From NCBI GenBank assembly GCA_017871115.1, contig JAFCIZ010000001.1, positions 3,949,501 to 4,013,500 of the forward strand: DNA of 64,000 nucleotides, read 5' to 3'. Positions 10,868-22,911 of the stretch are shown one piece after another. A program made the position numbers and the translations under genes. The notes beneath the pieces were generated by a model. The model was not told where the DNA came from. It ran no database searches and saw nothing but the letters and a program-made list of their open reading frames with translations. Source of the stretch: Cunninghamella blakesleeana. Its lineage: Eukaryota; Mucoromycota; Mucoromycetes; Mucorales; Cunninghamellaceae. Each line of letters opens with the position of its first letter. Position 1 is the first letter of the stretch.

Positions 10868-12891
10868 ATCTATATATAAAGATGATGATAATAATAAAAT
10901 AGAATATATAAATATTATTTATATTTTTGGCAAGTGATAATAATAATAATAATAATAATAAATCAAAGTTTATTTCGATAAAAAAAAAAAATACTCCTGA
11001 AAAAAAAAAAAGAAGGGAATATCTATATAAAATGGAAATAACATATAAATGAAAAGAGAATATAATATATATATATATCGACCTTCATGGTAGCACATTT
11101 TTATTATTTTTATTTCTATTTTCGGGAACTGCCTTGATACTTGGTGTTGTTTATATACTCTCGTTTATTTATTCTTCGATAAAATAGGAATAAGTCTATT
11201 TTTTTTTTTTCTATAATATATAGCCATGATTTATTTTCTAAAAAAAAGAAAAAGCACCCTTAATGTGGAGAGATATATTGTTATTAATAAAAAAAAAAAA
11301 CGTTCGATTAACGTGTTAAATAGTAATAATAGTAAACGATTTAGTTGAATAAGAATAAAAGTTCAAAAAAGGATGATTTATATAAATTTTCTTTTTAAAA
11401 ATAATGTCGAATTAAGTTTATTCTTAAATCAAATTAAGAATACATTTGCACTCCTTTTTTATATAGTTTGTAGGGTTATTTTATATGAAAAAAGGAATTT
11501 TATAAATAATATGATAATGATGATTATTTAATAAATTATTGTCTTAATATTTTTATAAAATATAATGTTAAATGATGCTGATTATTGTTTTTGTTTTTTT
11601 ATTATTATTATTATCGTTTTTCTGTCCTACTTTCAACTAATAGTAATAAAAACAAAAAACAGGTCTTTTTTTTTCTTCTCCCCCCTCCTTTTTTTTTTTT
11701 TTCCATAGTACAACACTTTAGGAGATAGATAGATAGATAGATAGAGAAAAGAAAGAATAAAAGAATCTATACTAAATACCGATCTTGAATCAAAAAAAGA
11801 CAAAAACTTTAAAAAAATCTTGATTTTTTTTCAAGGAACAAACCTATTTTTTTTTTTTACGTTGACATCCTTTTTTTTTTTTTTTTTTTTCAAGGAACTT
11901 GACTACCTTGAATTTTATTTTATTATTTATTCTAGATATGTATATGAATAATAATAATAACAATAATAATATTATGTAATTTTAACAAAAAGAAAATTAT
12001 AATAATAAATAATAAAAAAAAGGTTTTGTTGAATCATTTATTGACTTTTTCCTTTCTTAGACATGATTTTTCCTTGTCAACAAGAAATTATAATCATTAT
12101 ATAAAATACAAAACAAGATAAAGTGAGAGAGAGAAAAAAAAAAGAGAGAGAGAGAGGAAAAAAGTTAGGAGTAGAATGTTTTTATATATATATATAAAAA
12201 TCAACTTTAACATATAGAAAAAAAGAAGAAAAATAAGGGGGGAGGAGGAGGGGGAGAGAGTGGGGGAAAAGCGAAAAAAGAAAAAAGTAGTAAATGAGAA
12301 AAAAGTGTTGTTAATAAAGTGTAATTTGTTATGTATTGAATAAATGAAAATAAATAAATAAATAAAAAATATGCTTTTTAACTCCAAAAAAAAAAATAGT
12401 GTTATTATTATATATAAACTACTTAACACACACACACACACAAAATAGGGGTCAATTGTTTATTTCCCTCGGATTGAAAAGTGATAGTAAAAAAAAAAAA
12501 AAAATGCGACTAAAAAAAAAAAAAAGATCACCCGTCAGTTTCTCTCTCTCTCTCTCTCTTTTTTTTTTTTATTTCACTTTTTTTTTTTTCTCTCTTTCTT
12601 TCTCTTTTCTTTTTCTTTTTCTTTTCTATATTTTTATTTTTTTACCACTTTTTAAACATTCCTCTGAATTAATTACTTGATTCAAAGACAAACACTTTCC
12701 GATCGTTTCTTTTCTTTTTAATACTAATAATACTTTAATAATATATCATTAATTCAACATATATATAATATATATATATACAAGTATATAATTCTATAAA
12801 AAATTACCTATATATACACTCACATAAAATATATATAACTACATATATATTCACTTATACACACAAACACATACATATATAATAATTAATA
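10868..12891. other. 2-kb intergenic region between Bro1 and second G-alpha
   Basis: No gene recognised. It holds the Bro1 3' flank, an AATAAT run (10938-10962), T tracts of 14-18 bases near 11690 and 11870, an AGAT tetranucleotide repeat (11723-11745) and, close to the G-alpha start, CT/T-rich tracts (12540-12630), a common composition for fungal promoters. Open frames here translate to phenylalanine/leucine runs and are composition artefacts. Confidence 0.45.
11723..11745 (+). repeat. (AGAT)n microsatellite
   Basis: Between five and six AGAT units in intergenic DNA between the Bro1 and G-alpha genes. Confidence 0.85.
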
Positions 12892-14262
12892 ATGGGCTGC
12901 TGTCAATCAAACGAAACTCAAGAAGAAAAGGCACGTAATGATGAAATTGAAAATCAAATCAAACGTGATAAAATTAATATGAAAAACGAAGTCAAGATGT
13001 TATTACTTGGTAAGTTGTAAAAAAAAATAAAAAATAGGGAGTTTATTATATCATTGTATCATTATTATTTTGGGGGATGAGAGGATATCTTTTTTTATGC
13101 AATTTTATGTTTCATTTTTTTTATGTTTCTCTTTATATATATTGCCATTTATATTACCTAACCATTTTTATTTTTATTTTTATATTTTTTTTTCAGGTGC
13201 TGGTGAATCAGGGAAATCAACAATTTTGAAACAAATGAAATTAATTCATGATGGTGGATATTCAAGAGATGAAAGAGAAGCTTTTAAAGAAATCATTTTC
13301 TCCAATACTATTCAGTCAATGCGAGTCATATTGGAAGCAATGCAGCATATGGATGTAGATTTAGGACCGGAAAACAAATCATATGCTTCTATTATAATGG
13401 ACCAGCCCTCACAATTGGAAAGAGACTATTTACCCAACGATGTTACTTTAGCTGTTAAATCTTTATGGAAAGATCAAAATTTATTAAGTGTTTTTGAAAG
13501 AAGTAGAGAATACCAATTAAATGATTCTGCTAAATAGTAAGTCTCATAAAAAAAAAAAATAGAGAATGTTTATTGTTATGGTAACACCAAATGACAACAA
13601 TCATGTTTTTTTTTTTTTTTAATTGATATCCCCTTAATTTTTTTTTTTTTTTTTATAATAGTTATTTTGATTCTATTGAAAGAATCGGTGATGCTAATTA
13701 TATTCCAACAGATCAAGATGTATTAAGATCAAGAGTAAAAACTACAGGAATTACAGAAACCACATTCGTCATTGGAGATTTAACCTATCGTATGTTTGAT
13801 GTTGGAGGACAGCGATCTGAACGTAAAAAATGGATTCATTGTTTTGAAAATGTTACAGCCATTATTTTCTTGGTAGCTATATCAGAATATGACCAAGTCT
13901 TGATTGAAGATGAAACCGTCAATCGTATGCAAGAAGCCTTAACACTGTTTGATTCTATTTGTAATTCAAGATGGTTTGTCAAGACCTCTGTGATTTTATT
14001 CTTGAATAAGATTGATATCTTTAAAGAAAAATTGCCAAAGCATCCTTTAAAAGAAAGCTTCCCCGATTTCAATGGCCCCAATACATACGATGCCGCGGCT
14101 GATTATATCTTGAATCGATTTGTTTCTTTAAATCAATCTGATTCAAAGCAAATCTATACCCATTTCACTTGTGCTACTGATACTGAACAAATTAAATTTG
14201 TTATGGCTGCTGTGAATGATATTATTATTCAAAATAGTTTACGTGATGTTGGTTTATTATAA
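12892..14262 (+). CDS. Heterotrimeric G protein alpha subunit, three exons
   Basis: Second G-alpha in the window. Exons: 12892-13009, 13197-13536, 13662-14262; 352 aa. The N-terminus MGCCQS provides Gly2 for myristoylation and two adjacent cysteines for palmitoylation. All nucleotide motifs are standard: GAGESGKST, a switch [31 protein letters not shown] and TCATDT. The C-terminal tail is RDVGLL; the residue at -4 is Val rather than Cys, so it is not a pertussis-toxin type. The two introns fall at the P-loop and before the switch region; both positions are shared by the G-alpha at 77-2038, which has five additional introns. The two genes are on opposite strands about 11 kb apart and are clearly diverged, so any duplication is old. 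Confidence 0.97.
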
Positions 14263-15704
14263 TCATTCTACCTCCTTATTTTTTTTTCTCTCTTTCTCAA
14301 TTCTTTTTTTTTTTATTATTATTATTCTTATTATTTATGTGTATATCTCTTTTTTTCTCTCTCTCTCTTTCTCTTTCTTTCTCTCCCTCTCTCTCTTTCT
14401 CTCTTTTTTTTTTTTTTTTTTTACAACACCTTCGATAGTTTTTTAATATTATTTATTTATTTATTTATTGTATGTTTATATAAAAAAATATACATTAATT
14501 TATTACTTTAATATATATATTTAATCAAAAACTTATATAAAAAAAATATTATCATTTAAAAATAGTAATCATGAATGGAATTCAATTATTTAAGCAAATT
14601 GATTAATATATTAACGACTGACTTTATTTAAATAAAATCAAATAAAATAAATGGTTATGAAACAATAAAAAGAAGATTTATTTATAAACAATGGTAATAA
14701 TAATAATAATAATAATAAATGAATCATTTATTTATGTATGGGCTAAAATAAAAAAAAAATAAAAAAAAAAAAAAAGGTACATAACATATACATACCAAAA
14801 TGAAAAATAACCTTAAAAAAATAATTTACCCACAATTATGATTAAATTAAATATCAAGCTAACTTTTTCTTTCATTCTATTTTTTTCTTTTTTTTTTTTC
14901 TATAAAAAAGAAGCGGCGTGTTAATTTAGCCAATGATTGATTTAACTTGGCCTGTTCCATTAAGATGAACTTGGGCTGAGTTTGTTTATTTGCTCTCTCA
15001 CCCGTTCTTTGAAATAAATGATAGTTGGGAATTTAAGCCGGATTCGCCTAATTGGAAGCTGAAATAGTGCAACCTGGAGGATGAATTGACTTTTTCAACT
15101 AAAATTCATATATTTATTATTAAAAGAGAAATGAAAAATAAAGAAAGAGAAAAAGAGTGTTTTATAGATTTTAAAAGTAAATAAATTATCTAGTATTACA
15201 TATATTTATATATATTTGTATTAAATATCATATATTTATGTATAAAATAAATAAGTAAGGGAGATCAAAAAAGGGATCAAAAGTATTAAAGGGAGCGATG
15301 AAGAAGGTCTAGGTACAATATATTATATTTTAAAATAATTGATTTTTATTGGTTGATTCTTTATTTGATGATTTTCTATTTTTGTGATCAGCTTAATAGG
15401 GCTTTTATTGATTTATATTATTTTTATTATTATCATTTTTTAATCCCCCCCCTTTCTTTCTTTTTTTTTTTTTTTTTCACTCTCTTTCTTTCTTTCTTTC
15501 TTTTTTTTTATTTAATATATTATTTTATAACAAAAGCTTTGTACTCTCTTTTTCCATAAAGCTTTTTTTTTTTTTTTAATCATCTTCTTCATCATCATAT
15601 TGTCAATACAACAAAAGAAGCATATTCCCATCAGCATAAATAAATAGTTAATCATCTCTTTTAGCATCATCCATATATAATTCATCTATTTTTATATAAA
15701 AAAG
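14263..15704. other. Intergenic region between G-alpha and Chs7
   Basis: No gene recognised. The G-alpha 3' flank is pyrimidine-rich (14270-14430). A segment at 14910-15080 is noticeably richer in G and C than the rest and has no convincing reading frame; it could be regulatory or part of an RNA, but I cannot show which. Closer to Chs7 there are T and CTTT tracts (15440-15510, 15564-15579). Confidence 0.4.
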
Positions 15705-15951
15705 ATGTCAATCACTTTTAATTTCGAAGCATTTAGTTTTACAGGTATTTGTCAAACAGTAGCATTGACACTATGTCCACTTATAGGCGCACCTAATGGT
15801 ATTGAGCCTGTATGTTATTCACGTAATGTTGATTTGGCTGGCAACCTTGTATTTCAACCTGGTAAGTTTTTGTTGTAATATAAATAAATAGCTTGATGGA
15901 TATATTAAACAATAGAATGATATATACATATATATGTATATGTATATGTAC

Positions 15952-16020
<69 letters not shown>

Positions 16021-17104
16021 GTAATAACAATAATATTAATAGTTATAGTAAACTAACTTGATTTTTTTTTTTCATTATGTGAACGATTACTTTTTTTAGC
16101 AACATTAATTATTGATATTGTCGCTATTATTATGGCCGCCATCATGATTTACCATATTCGATCTAAATACACAGCTGTTGGTAGAAAAGAAATCGTCATG
16201 TTCTTTTATCTTTATATGATTACCGTTTTTCTTGAAATGTTGCTTGTCACTGGTGTTATTCCTACTTCTTCTTCTGTTTATCCTGTAAGTTTTAACTATC
16301 AATCAATAAATATATTCTAAAAATAAAAATGGGTGATACAAAAAGTGAAAATAGAAAAATGAAATCAAGCCCAAAATAATAAATATTTTTTTTTTTGTTT
16401 TTTCATTATAGTGGTTTACAGCAGTGCATATTGGATTAATCAGTGCAACATTTTGGTGTTTATTATTAAATGGATTTGTAGGATTTCAATTTGCAGAAGA
16501 TGGCACACCTTTATCTTTATGGTCTATACGTATCAGTTCCTTGATTATATTCCTTATTGTTGGATTCATTTCTATCGCTACTTTCCAAAACATGGGCCCC
16601 TTCCAATCCACTAGCCCCGGCGCCTTATGGGCATTCTATTTCATTATTAATGGTATCTGTTTCTTGATTTATTTCATATCTCAAATCATTCTTGTTGTCA
16701 ACACTTTAGACGATAGATGGCCTCTTGGCGATATTTTATTTGCTGCCGCATTTTTCATTGTTGGCCAAGTCATCATGTTCATTTTCTCTGTTACCATTTG
16801 TGATCAAGTCAAACATTACGTTGATGGATTATTCTTTGGTACCATCTGTACTTTATTGGCTGTTATGATGGTATATAAATACTGGGATTCTATTACAAAA
16901 GAAGACTTGGAATTCTCAGTCGGTTCAAAACAAAACGTTTGGGAAGTTAAAGAATTAATGGCTGATGATGAATTATCTACTTCTCAACCACCTTATTCTC
17001 AACAATCAACTCCTGCTCCTCCTCCTCAACATTATCAACAACAACATCAACAACAATATTATCCTCCCCCTCCTCATCAACAACAACAACAATATTATCA
17101 ATAA
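15705..17104 (+). CDS. CHS7: Chitin synthase export chaperone Chs7
   Basis: ER membrane protein that in yeast is needed for folding and ER exit of the chitin synthase Chs3, and so for wall chitin. Exons: 15705-15861, 16100-16284, 16412-17104; 344 aa, close to the family size. The N-terminus contains the family-typical Cys-rich stretch ([19 protein letters not shown]), followed by about seven hydrophobic helices between residues ~52 and ~270, with [17 protein letters not shown] and [18 protein letters not shown] as strong family matches. The cytosolic tail is Pro/Gln-rich (PPPPHQQQQ type runs). The first intron carries a long ATA trinucleotide repeat. Confidence 0.95.
15952..16020 (+). repeat. 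(AAT)n trinucleotide microsatellite in Chs7 intron 1
   Basis: About 69 bases of nearly pure AAT/ATA units with one interruption (ATATTA), continuing imperfectly to about 16040. It lies wholly within the first Chs7 intron, so length changes would not alter the protein. Confidence 0.9.
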
Positions 17105-17782
17105 ATAATACATACTCGCCTTTTTTTTTTTCTTTTATTTTTTAATTTTATATATATATATACTTTTCATTTTCTTTTTCTTTTTTCTTTTATCTTTTTA
17201 TTATTATGATTTTTTTTTTCCAAAAAAAAAAAACCTATATATTATATTTTAAGTATATATCCTTTTCATTCATCTGTTAAAATATAATAATAAATAATGC
17301 TTGTAAAAAAAAAAAAAAAAAAGAAGAGACCAAGATACTTGTAACAAAATTGAAAACTTTAAAAATTAGTAAAACCATTCTTTTTTTTACCTTTTTATTA
17401 TGTATGGAGAATGTAAATTCCCTTTTATGGTTCGAAAAAAGGTATATACATAATTTGTGCGTAGTAGTATCCTTATTATGTTTTTTGGTATAAAATTTTG
17501 ATTATAATAGCTACTCTAATGAGAGAGATGAATTTAAAAGTTAACGTGTTTAATTTTTATTTTAAGTAATCTACTTTCAAGTACATATCAAAAATGATAA
17601 TAATAGATAAAAAAAAAAAAAGGTTCACTGAGCACAAAAAAATAAGAAAATGAGTGGGGGTTTAATTTAATTTCAGTGTATAACTTTTTTTTTTTTTTTG
17701 CTCATTATTTTTTCCCTTTAATTTATTCTATTTCGTTTTTGAAGTTGGAAAAAAAAAAAAAAAAAAAAAAAAAAATTATTCC
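17105..17782. other. Intergenic region between Chs7 and ArfGAP
   Basis: Chs7 3' flank and ArfGAP promoter. It is built from T tracts and A tracts; a 27-base A run (17749-17775) ends seven bases before the ArfGAP start codon. No gene or named site seen. Confidence 0.4.
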
Positions 17783-19851
17783 ATGTCTCTTACAAAAGAA
17801 GAAACACAAAGTATATTTAAATCATTAATACAAGGAAATAAATATAATAAAGTAAAATAATAACCATAGATATACATTTATATAAGGAATCTATTCAATA
17901 ATTTAGTTGTTATAAAAATAAACTTTGACCATCCACGTTGTTCTTTTTTTTTTTATATAAATCAACACATTTTAGATATGCTTTGATTGTCATAATAAAG
18001 GTCCAACTTGGGCATCTATAGATTTTGGCATATATATTTGTCAAGACTGTGCAGCAGCTCATCGAAATTTAGGTGTCCATATTACCTTTGTAAAGTAATG
18101 TATCGGTTTTTATTACTACTACTATTGATATTCGCCTTATTTTATAGTAACAAGATAATGTATATATATATATAATTCATCATATAGAATAGTCTTATTC
18201 TAATAACTTGCTCATTTATATATTTATATATTAGATCAATATTACTAGATTCATGGTCATCAGCACAAATACAAAAGATGAAGTGTGGAGGGAATCAATC
18301 TGCTTTTGAATCTCTTGGCAATATTATGACAAAGGATATACAACAAAAATATAATCACAAACAAAGTCAACAATATAAAACACAGCTTCAAAAAAAGACA
18401 GAACAATCATTATCTCAACAAGATCAAAAAAAGGAGGTAGAATTAGTATCATTAGAAACAGCAACATCCATAATAGATAATACACCTCGTCCTTTTATTT
18501 CTACCACTACTAATGCTCAGCCTATTGATCTTTTAACTTTTGATGATGATGATAATAATAATAGTAATAATCAAATGTCATCACTTATTGATATAACTAC
18601 GCCAATTTTTAATAGTAATAATGATAATAATAATAATAACAGTGCTATTAATAATGATCTTTTAATTCATATCGACCCATCTTCAGAACATAACGCTGAT
18701 AACGAAGATCCTTTTGCATTCTTATCTTCTACTCCCAACTTGAACAACAATAGTACTAACAATCACAATGGTGATGACAATACAACAACAACTTTGAAGG
18801 ATAATGAATTTTTTGATAAATGGGAAAATGAAACAAATAATAGTAATAATAATATACCTGTAACAACAACAGCAACTAAAACGCGGAAATTTCGAGATCA
18901 TAAACATAAAAAAAACAATACAGCTTCTCGTTTAGGAGCAAAAAAAGTTGAACAAGGAGCATTCCAATACAATGAATCTATACCTACCATTCCTGATTAT
19001 AATAGCAGTCAAACAAAGTCATCCTCTTCCTCACCATCACCAATGCATAATAGTACTATACCACTAACTGAAGAAAAAAATAAAAAAGCCATTTCATCAA
19101 AATTTATATTTTCACCTACCTCTACTACTGCTACTACTACTACTACAAATACTACCACTACCACCACAAATGGTATTTTCACTAATAACAACAACAGCAA
19201 TAATAATAGTAATAAAAATGACAATCATCGTTCAGTAGAAGCTAATCACGATAAACAGTTATCTACTCCATATTCAAATCAATCAAATGATCGTTTAGGT
19301 ATGGCAGCAAATCGATGGAACCATCAAAACAATAATCAATCAACAACAAAGTCTATTAATAACAATAGTAATGATAATAGTGATCGTAATGAAGTAACAG
19401 TTGCAAGAGATAAGTTTGGTAGTGCTAAATCTATATCATCAGATCAATATTTTGGGCGTAATGAATATGATACAAAGTTGATAGCTGAACGATCCGTGGC
19501 ATTATCTAAATTTCAAAATGCAACAAGTATATCTTCTGATCAATATTTTGATCGACCATCTTCTTCTTCTAATAACAACAATAATAGATACTCGGATATG
19601 GGTGGAGGTTACATAAGAAGTTCAAGCTCTTACCAATCTAATAGATCTTCATATCCTAATTCAAGTGGAAGTCCTTTATCTAAAAAATTATTAAATGTAG
19701 CTGCAAAGGGTGCTTCCAAGGTAAACATATATAAACATAAAAGTCGAAGGAAATAAAAAATAAAAATAAAATAGATGGTAATAATATATATATATTATTT
19801 ATTTTATTATAGCTTCAGAGGGCTTTATCTGATTTAGAACGAAGAGTATAA
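17783..19851 (+). CDS. GLO3: ArfGAP of the Glo3/ArfGAP2-3 type
   Basis: GTPase-activating protein for Arf1, acting in COPI retrograde traffic from Golgi to ER. Exons: 17783-17851, 17976-18094, 18235-19720, 19813-19851; 570 aa. The N-terminal zinc finger is C-x2-C-x16-C-x2-C (CFDC..CQDC) followed by [14 protein letters not shown], which holds the catalytic Arg, and [17 protein letters not shown]. The long middle part is low complexity (Asn, Thr, Ser). The C-terminal part contains two copies of an ISSDQYF motif ([14 protein letters not shown] and [13 protein letters not shown]), matching the Glo3 regulatory motif, and the last exon encodes [12 protein letters not shown]. This motif is why I prefer Glo3 over the Gcs1 class. 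Confidence 0.9.
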
Positions 19852-20019
19852 AGTTTATGCAAAAAAACAATAATCATACAATTAATTGGGTTACAAAAAA
19901 AGTAAAAACTGACGGACTTTGGATAAAAATTTTTTTTTAAAAAAATAATTGTACTTTTTTGTTATGATCATTTCTTTTTCTTTAATTTATTTAATTTAAT
20001 TATAATAATAATAATAATA

Positions 20020-20581
20020 ATGTCTTCTAGATTAGCACGCCAATCCTTAGATCTTTTAATAAAAACCAACGACAAAAATAAAGTTGAAAAAAATACTATT
20101 AATAAAAAGAATACAATAAAAAGTTTACCTAAAACAAAAACTGGATTAAAGAAAATTAAATATGAAATACAATATGGAAGACATCAAAAGTTAAAATTGG
20201 AACGAGAAGAACAAAAGAAAAAAGAAAATCCTATTGGTAAAAAAAAGAAAAATGAAAGAGAGAAATAAAATAGTCATTTAATAAATGTCTATAAATCAAT
20301 ATCAAAAGTACTGATAATATTTATTTATCCATTTATATAGTTGAATTGGCAAATAATGAAGAAATAGCTAAAGAAACTTTACAGAAAAATATCAAGTTAT
20401 TATCAACAAGATTTTCCAGTTCATCAACTGAAAAAGAAATCCATGAAAAAGTATGTATATATATATATATGCCAAAAAAAAAAAAAAAAAAAGAATTGGT
20501 TTATTTACATACAAATCCTATATTTTTATACATATTTTTATATTTATATAGATATTAAAAAAACACAATAAGAAACGATAG
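20020..20581 (+). CDS. Hypothetical Lys-rich protein, 118 aa
   Basis: Three exons: 20020-20236, 20341-20450, 20552-20581, joined in frame across GT..AG sites (GGTAAAAA, GTATGT donors; two ATATAG acceptors). The protein starts MSSRLARQSLDLLIKTNDK, is strongly basic, has an acidic/helical second exon (NNEEIAKETLQKNIKLLS) and ends with KKHNKKR. Such a composition suits a nuclear or nucleolar protein, but I recognise no family. It starts only 168 bases after the ArfGAP stop and is convergent with the small gene at 20651-20933, with 69 bases between stop codons. Confidence 0.65.
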
Positions 20582-20650
20582 ATGATAGATTATATAAAGG
20601 ATATAAAAGAAATAAGGAAACGAAAGGATAAGGACGATGGTGTATTATTA

Positions 20651-20933
20651 TTAACGACGATGACGATAAAATGGAATCCAAGCCTTTATAGAATAATGGG
20701 CTACATATAAAATAAAATATTATTGTAAAAAAATTAGAAATAAAAGGAATATATTTATTATTCAAATTATAATTAGTATTACTTTTTTTATTGGGGGATT
20801 CTGAATAATAATTAATTGTAGGCGATGGATCAAAGTTTACTCTTCTTCTAGTGGTTTTTACCATTGGTTTATTATTATGATTAGGTTTATACCAAGAATT
20901 TAATACTGGAAGGTTATCATAAAAAGAGGTCAT
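20651..20933 (-). CDS. 66-aa protein with a putative PP1-docking RVxF motif
   Basis: Two exons: 20783-20933 and 20651-20700. The donor (AAAAAAAGTAATA) and acceptor (TATGTAG) join in frame to give a protein ending THYSIKAWIPFYRHRR. The first exon contains TTRRRVNFDPSPTINYY; RVNF preceded by basic residues is the consensus of the RVxF motif through which regulators bind protein phosphatase 1. The second exon, though only 16 codons, has a clearly non-random, aromatic and basic composition. If the intron is not removed, translation would run on into hydrophobic, low-complexity sequence. I do not recognise the family; PP1 binding is inferred from the motif only. Confidence 0.6.
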
Positions 20934-22431
20934 TATGTTTTTTTAAAAAGAAAAGTGGAAATGAGAAAAAGAAAAAAAAAAGAAAAAAAAGAACAGACTT
21001 TATTTATATTTAAAACAAAAATAATGATGATATTTTTTTTATAAATAAATAAAAACTGGTATAAAACTCGGTCATTTATCTTATTTTTATAGATAAAACC
21101 TTTTCTTTTTTTCTTTCTCCCACTCCCCTTATTTTTATTATTATTTTCTTGTTCATTCACCCTTGAAATATTCATATCTAAACCATAATTATAATAATAA
21201 AAAAAGAAAAAAGAATGACAATGTATAATGACGACAATATGAATTATTTTATCATTTTTTTTTTTTATCATTACTTTCTTTTTTTCCTTTAAACTATACG
21301 AATTCTTTACTTTTTTTAAAATCATTTCAACATTGTTTCACTCCTTATTCTTTTGAAAAAAAAAATATATATTTTAGGTTAAATTTTATTTCCTTTTTGT
21401 TGGCCAAATAAAATACAATAAGCATATGGATTTTAATAAGAACCTTTTAATATAAACTTTTTACTTTTTTTTTTTATATATATTGTCATTCATCAACTGA
21501 TCATCACACATTTCTATTGCTTTATTAAATTTTATGAATGATATATGTGTAGAGTTGTCTATTGATGTATATATAGGAGCCTGGTTTATTTGTTTAAGAA
21601 AAAAAAAATTAAAGAGATTAAAAAAGATCGAGTACCTTTATCGTTGATCATAATTTTGAGGTGTGTAACAAATAGTTTAATTAATATTACTACCAAAATT
21701 AACCACTATGCTAAATTATGTATGTGCATATAAATATAAATAAATAAATAGTCATCTTTTATTTATATATAGATATAAAAGGGCCATTCACCTTCTTGAT
21801 TTATTTATCCATTTCTTTTTCGTTCTTTACTTAATAAAAGGTATGAATATATGGTTTTATAACTATCATCCATCGTTACTATTGATTAAGCTTAAGGTTT
21901 ATATTTCAAACTGTCAAAAAAGTAAAAATAAAAATAGGCGGGGGAGAATGAATTAAGATAACCAAAAAAAAAATAAGAAAAGAAAAGAAAAAAAAAAAAG
22001 GTTTTAAATAGAAATATCTTATTTATATAATAGTAAAATAGAATAAAACTTGTGCTCTTGAGAGTAATCATTTTTATATTAAAAAGATGAGAGTTGCACA
22101 TATAAAAAAAAATCAATTTTTCAATAATCTGAGTTTATAAAAAATGTATCACCACCGTTCCCCTTTTTTTATTTTCTTTTCTTTTTTTCTCTCTTTTTTA
22201 TTTTTTTTATATAAAAAATAAGAGACAACTCATATAACTTGCTCTCATCACCCTCCTTTCTTAAAAAAAGCTTCATTCCCTTCCCCTTTCCCCTCATTAT
22301 ATTTATTTCATAAAAAAAAGTTTAATCTTTTTTATCTTTCTTTCTTTTTATAATCTTTTTTATTTATTTATTTATTTCATATTAAAGAATCCTTTATTTA
22401 TTTAATATAAATTCATTTTTAACTTTAAATA
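20934..22431. other. Intergenic region before septin
   Basis: About 1.5 kb without a recognisable gene. It holds the promoters of the small minus-strand gene and of the septin; the 250 bases before the septin start are pyrimidine-rich (CT and T tracts, 22150-22380). Open frames here encode Phe/Ile/Lys runs typical of AT-rich noncoding DNA. Confidence 0.45.
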
Positions 22432-22879
22432 ATGGCAGGTAATATTTAGATAAATACAAAAATTGAATAAGATCATAATGATATACATGGCTATTTTTTT
22501 TTAACTTATTTAATACTAACATTACATTATTATTAATAATATTAATATTATTACTATATTACTTTTATTTAGAACAAACTAACGGTACTTCATCTACGGT
22601 AAGGAATAAAATTGAGAAGAAGGGGAATTGTTTATCATCTAGGAACCTTTAATATATATATATATATAAATAATACTAATATTTATATACCATCCTTATA
22701 AATACTAATATACTTATATATAAACATGCTTGTTTTATTTTACTTTATTTTATAGATTAATGTCGTACGTAAAAAGCTTCAAGGATATGTAGGTTTTGCA
22801 AACTTACCTAACCAAGTTCACCGAAAGTCTGTAAAAAAAGGTTTTCAATTTACTGCTATGGTAGTTGGTGAGTGTTTTC

Positions 22880-22911
<32 letters not shown>

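Noticed and set aside
12399..12680. Plus-strand frame with Lys, Phe, Ser and Leu runs before the second G-alpha
   Set aside because: Homopolymer and CT-repeat translation in the promoter/5' UTR region; no credible protein.
13070..13196. Upstream in-frame ATG before exon 2 of the second G-alpha
   Set aside because: This part is Phe-rich intron sequence; the true N-terminus MGCCQS at 12892 joins in frame through a standard GTAAGT/CAG intron.
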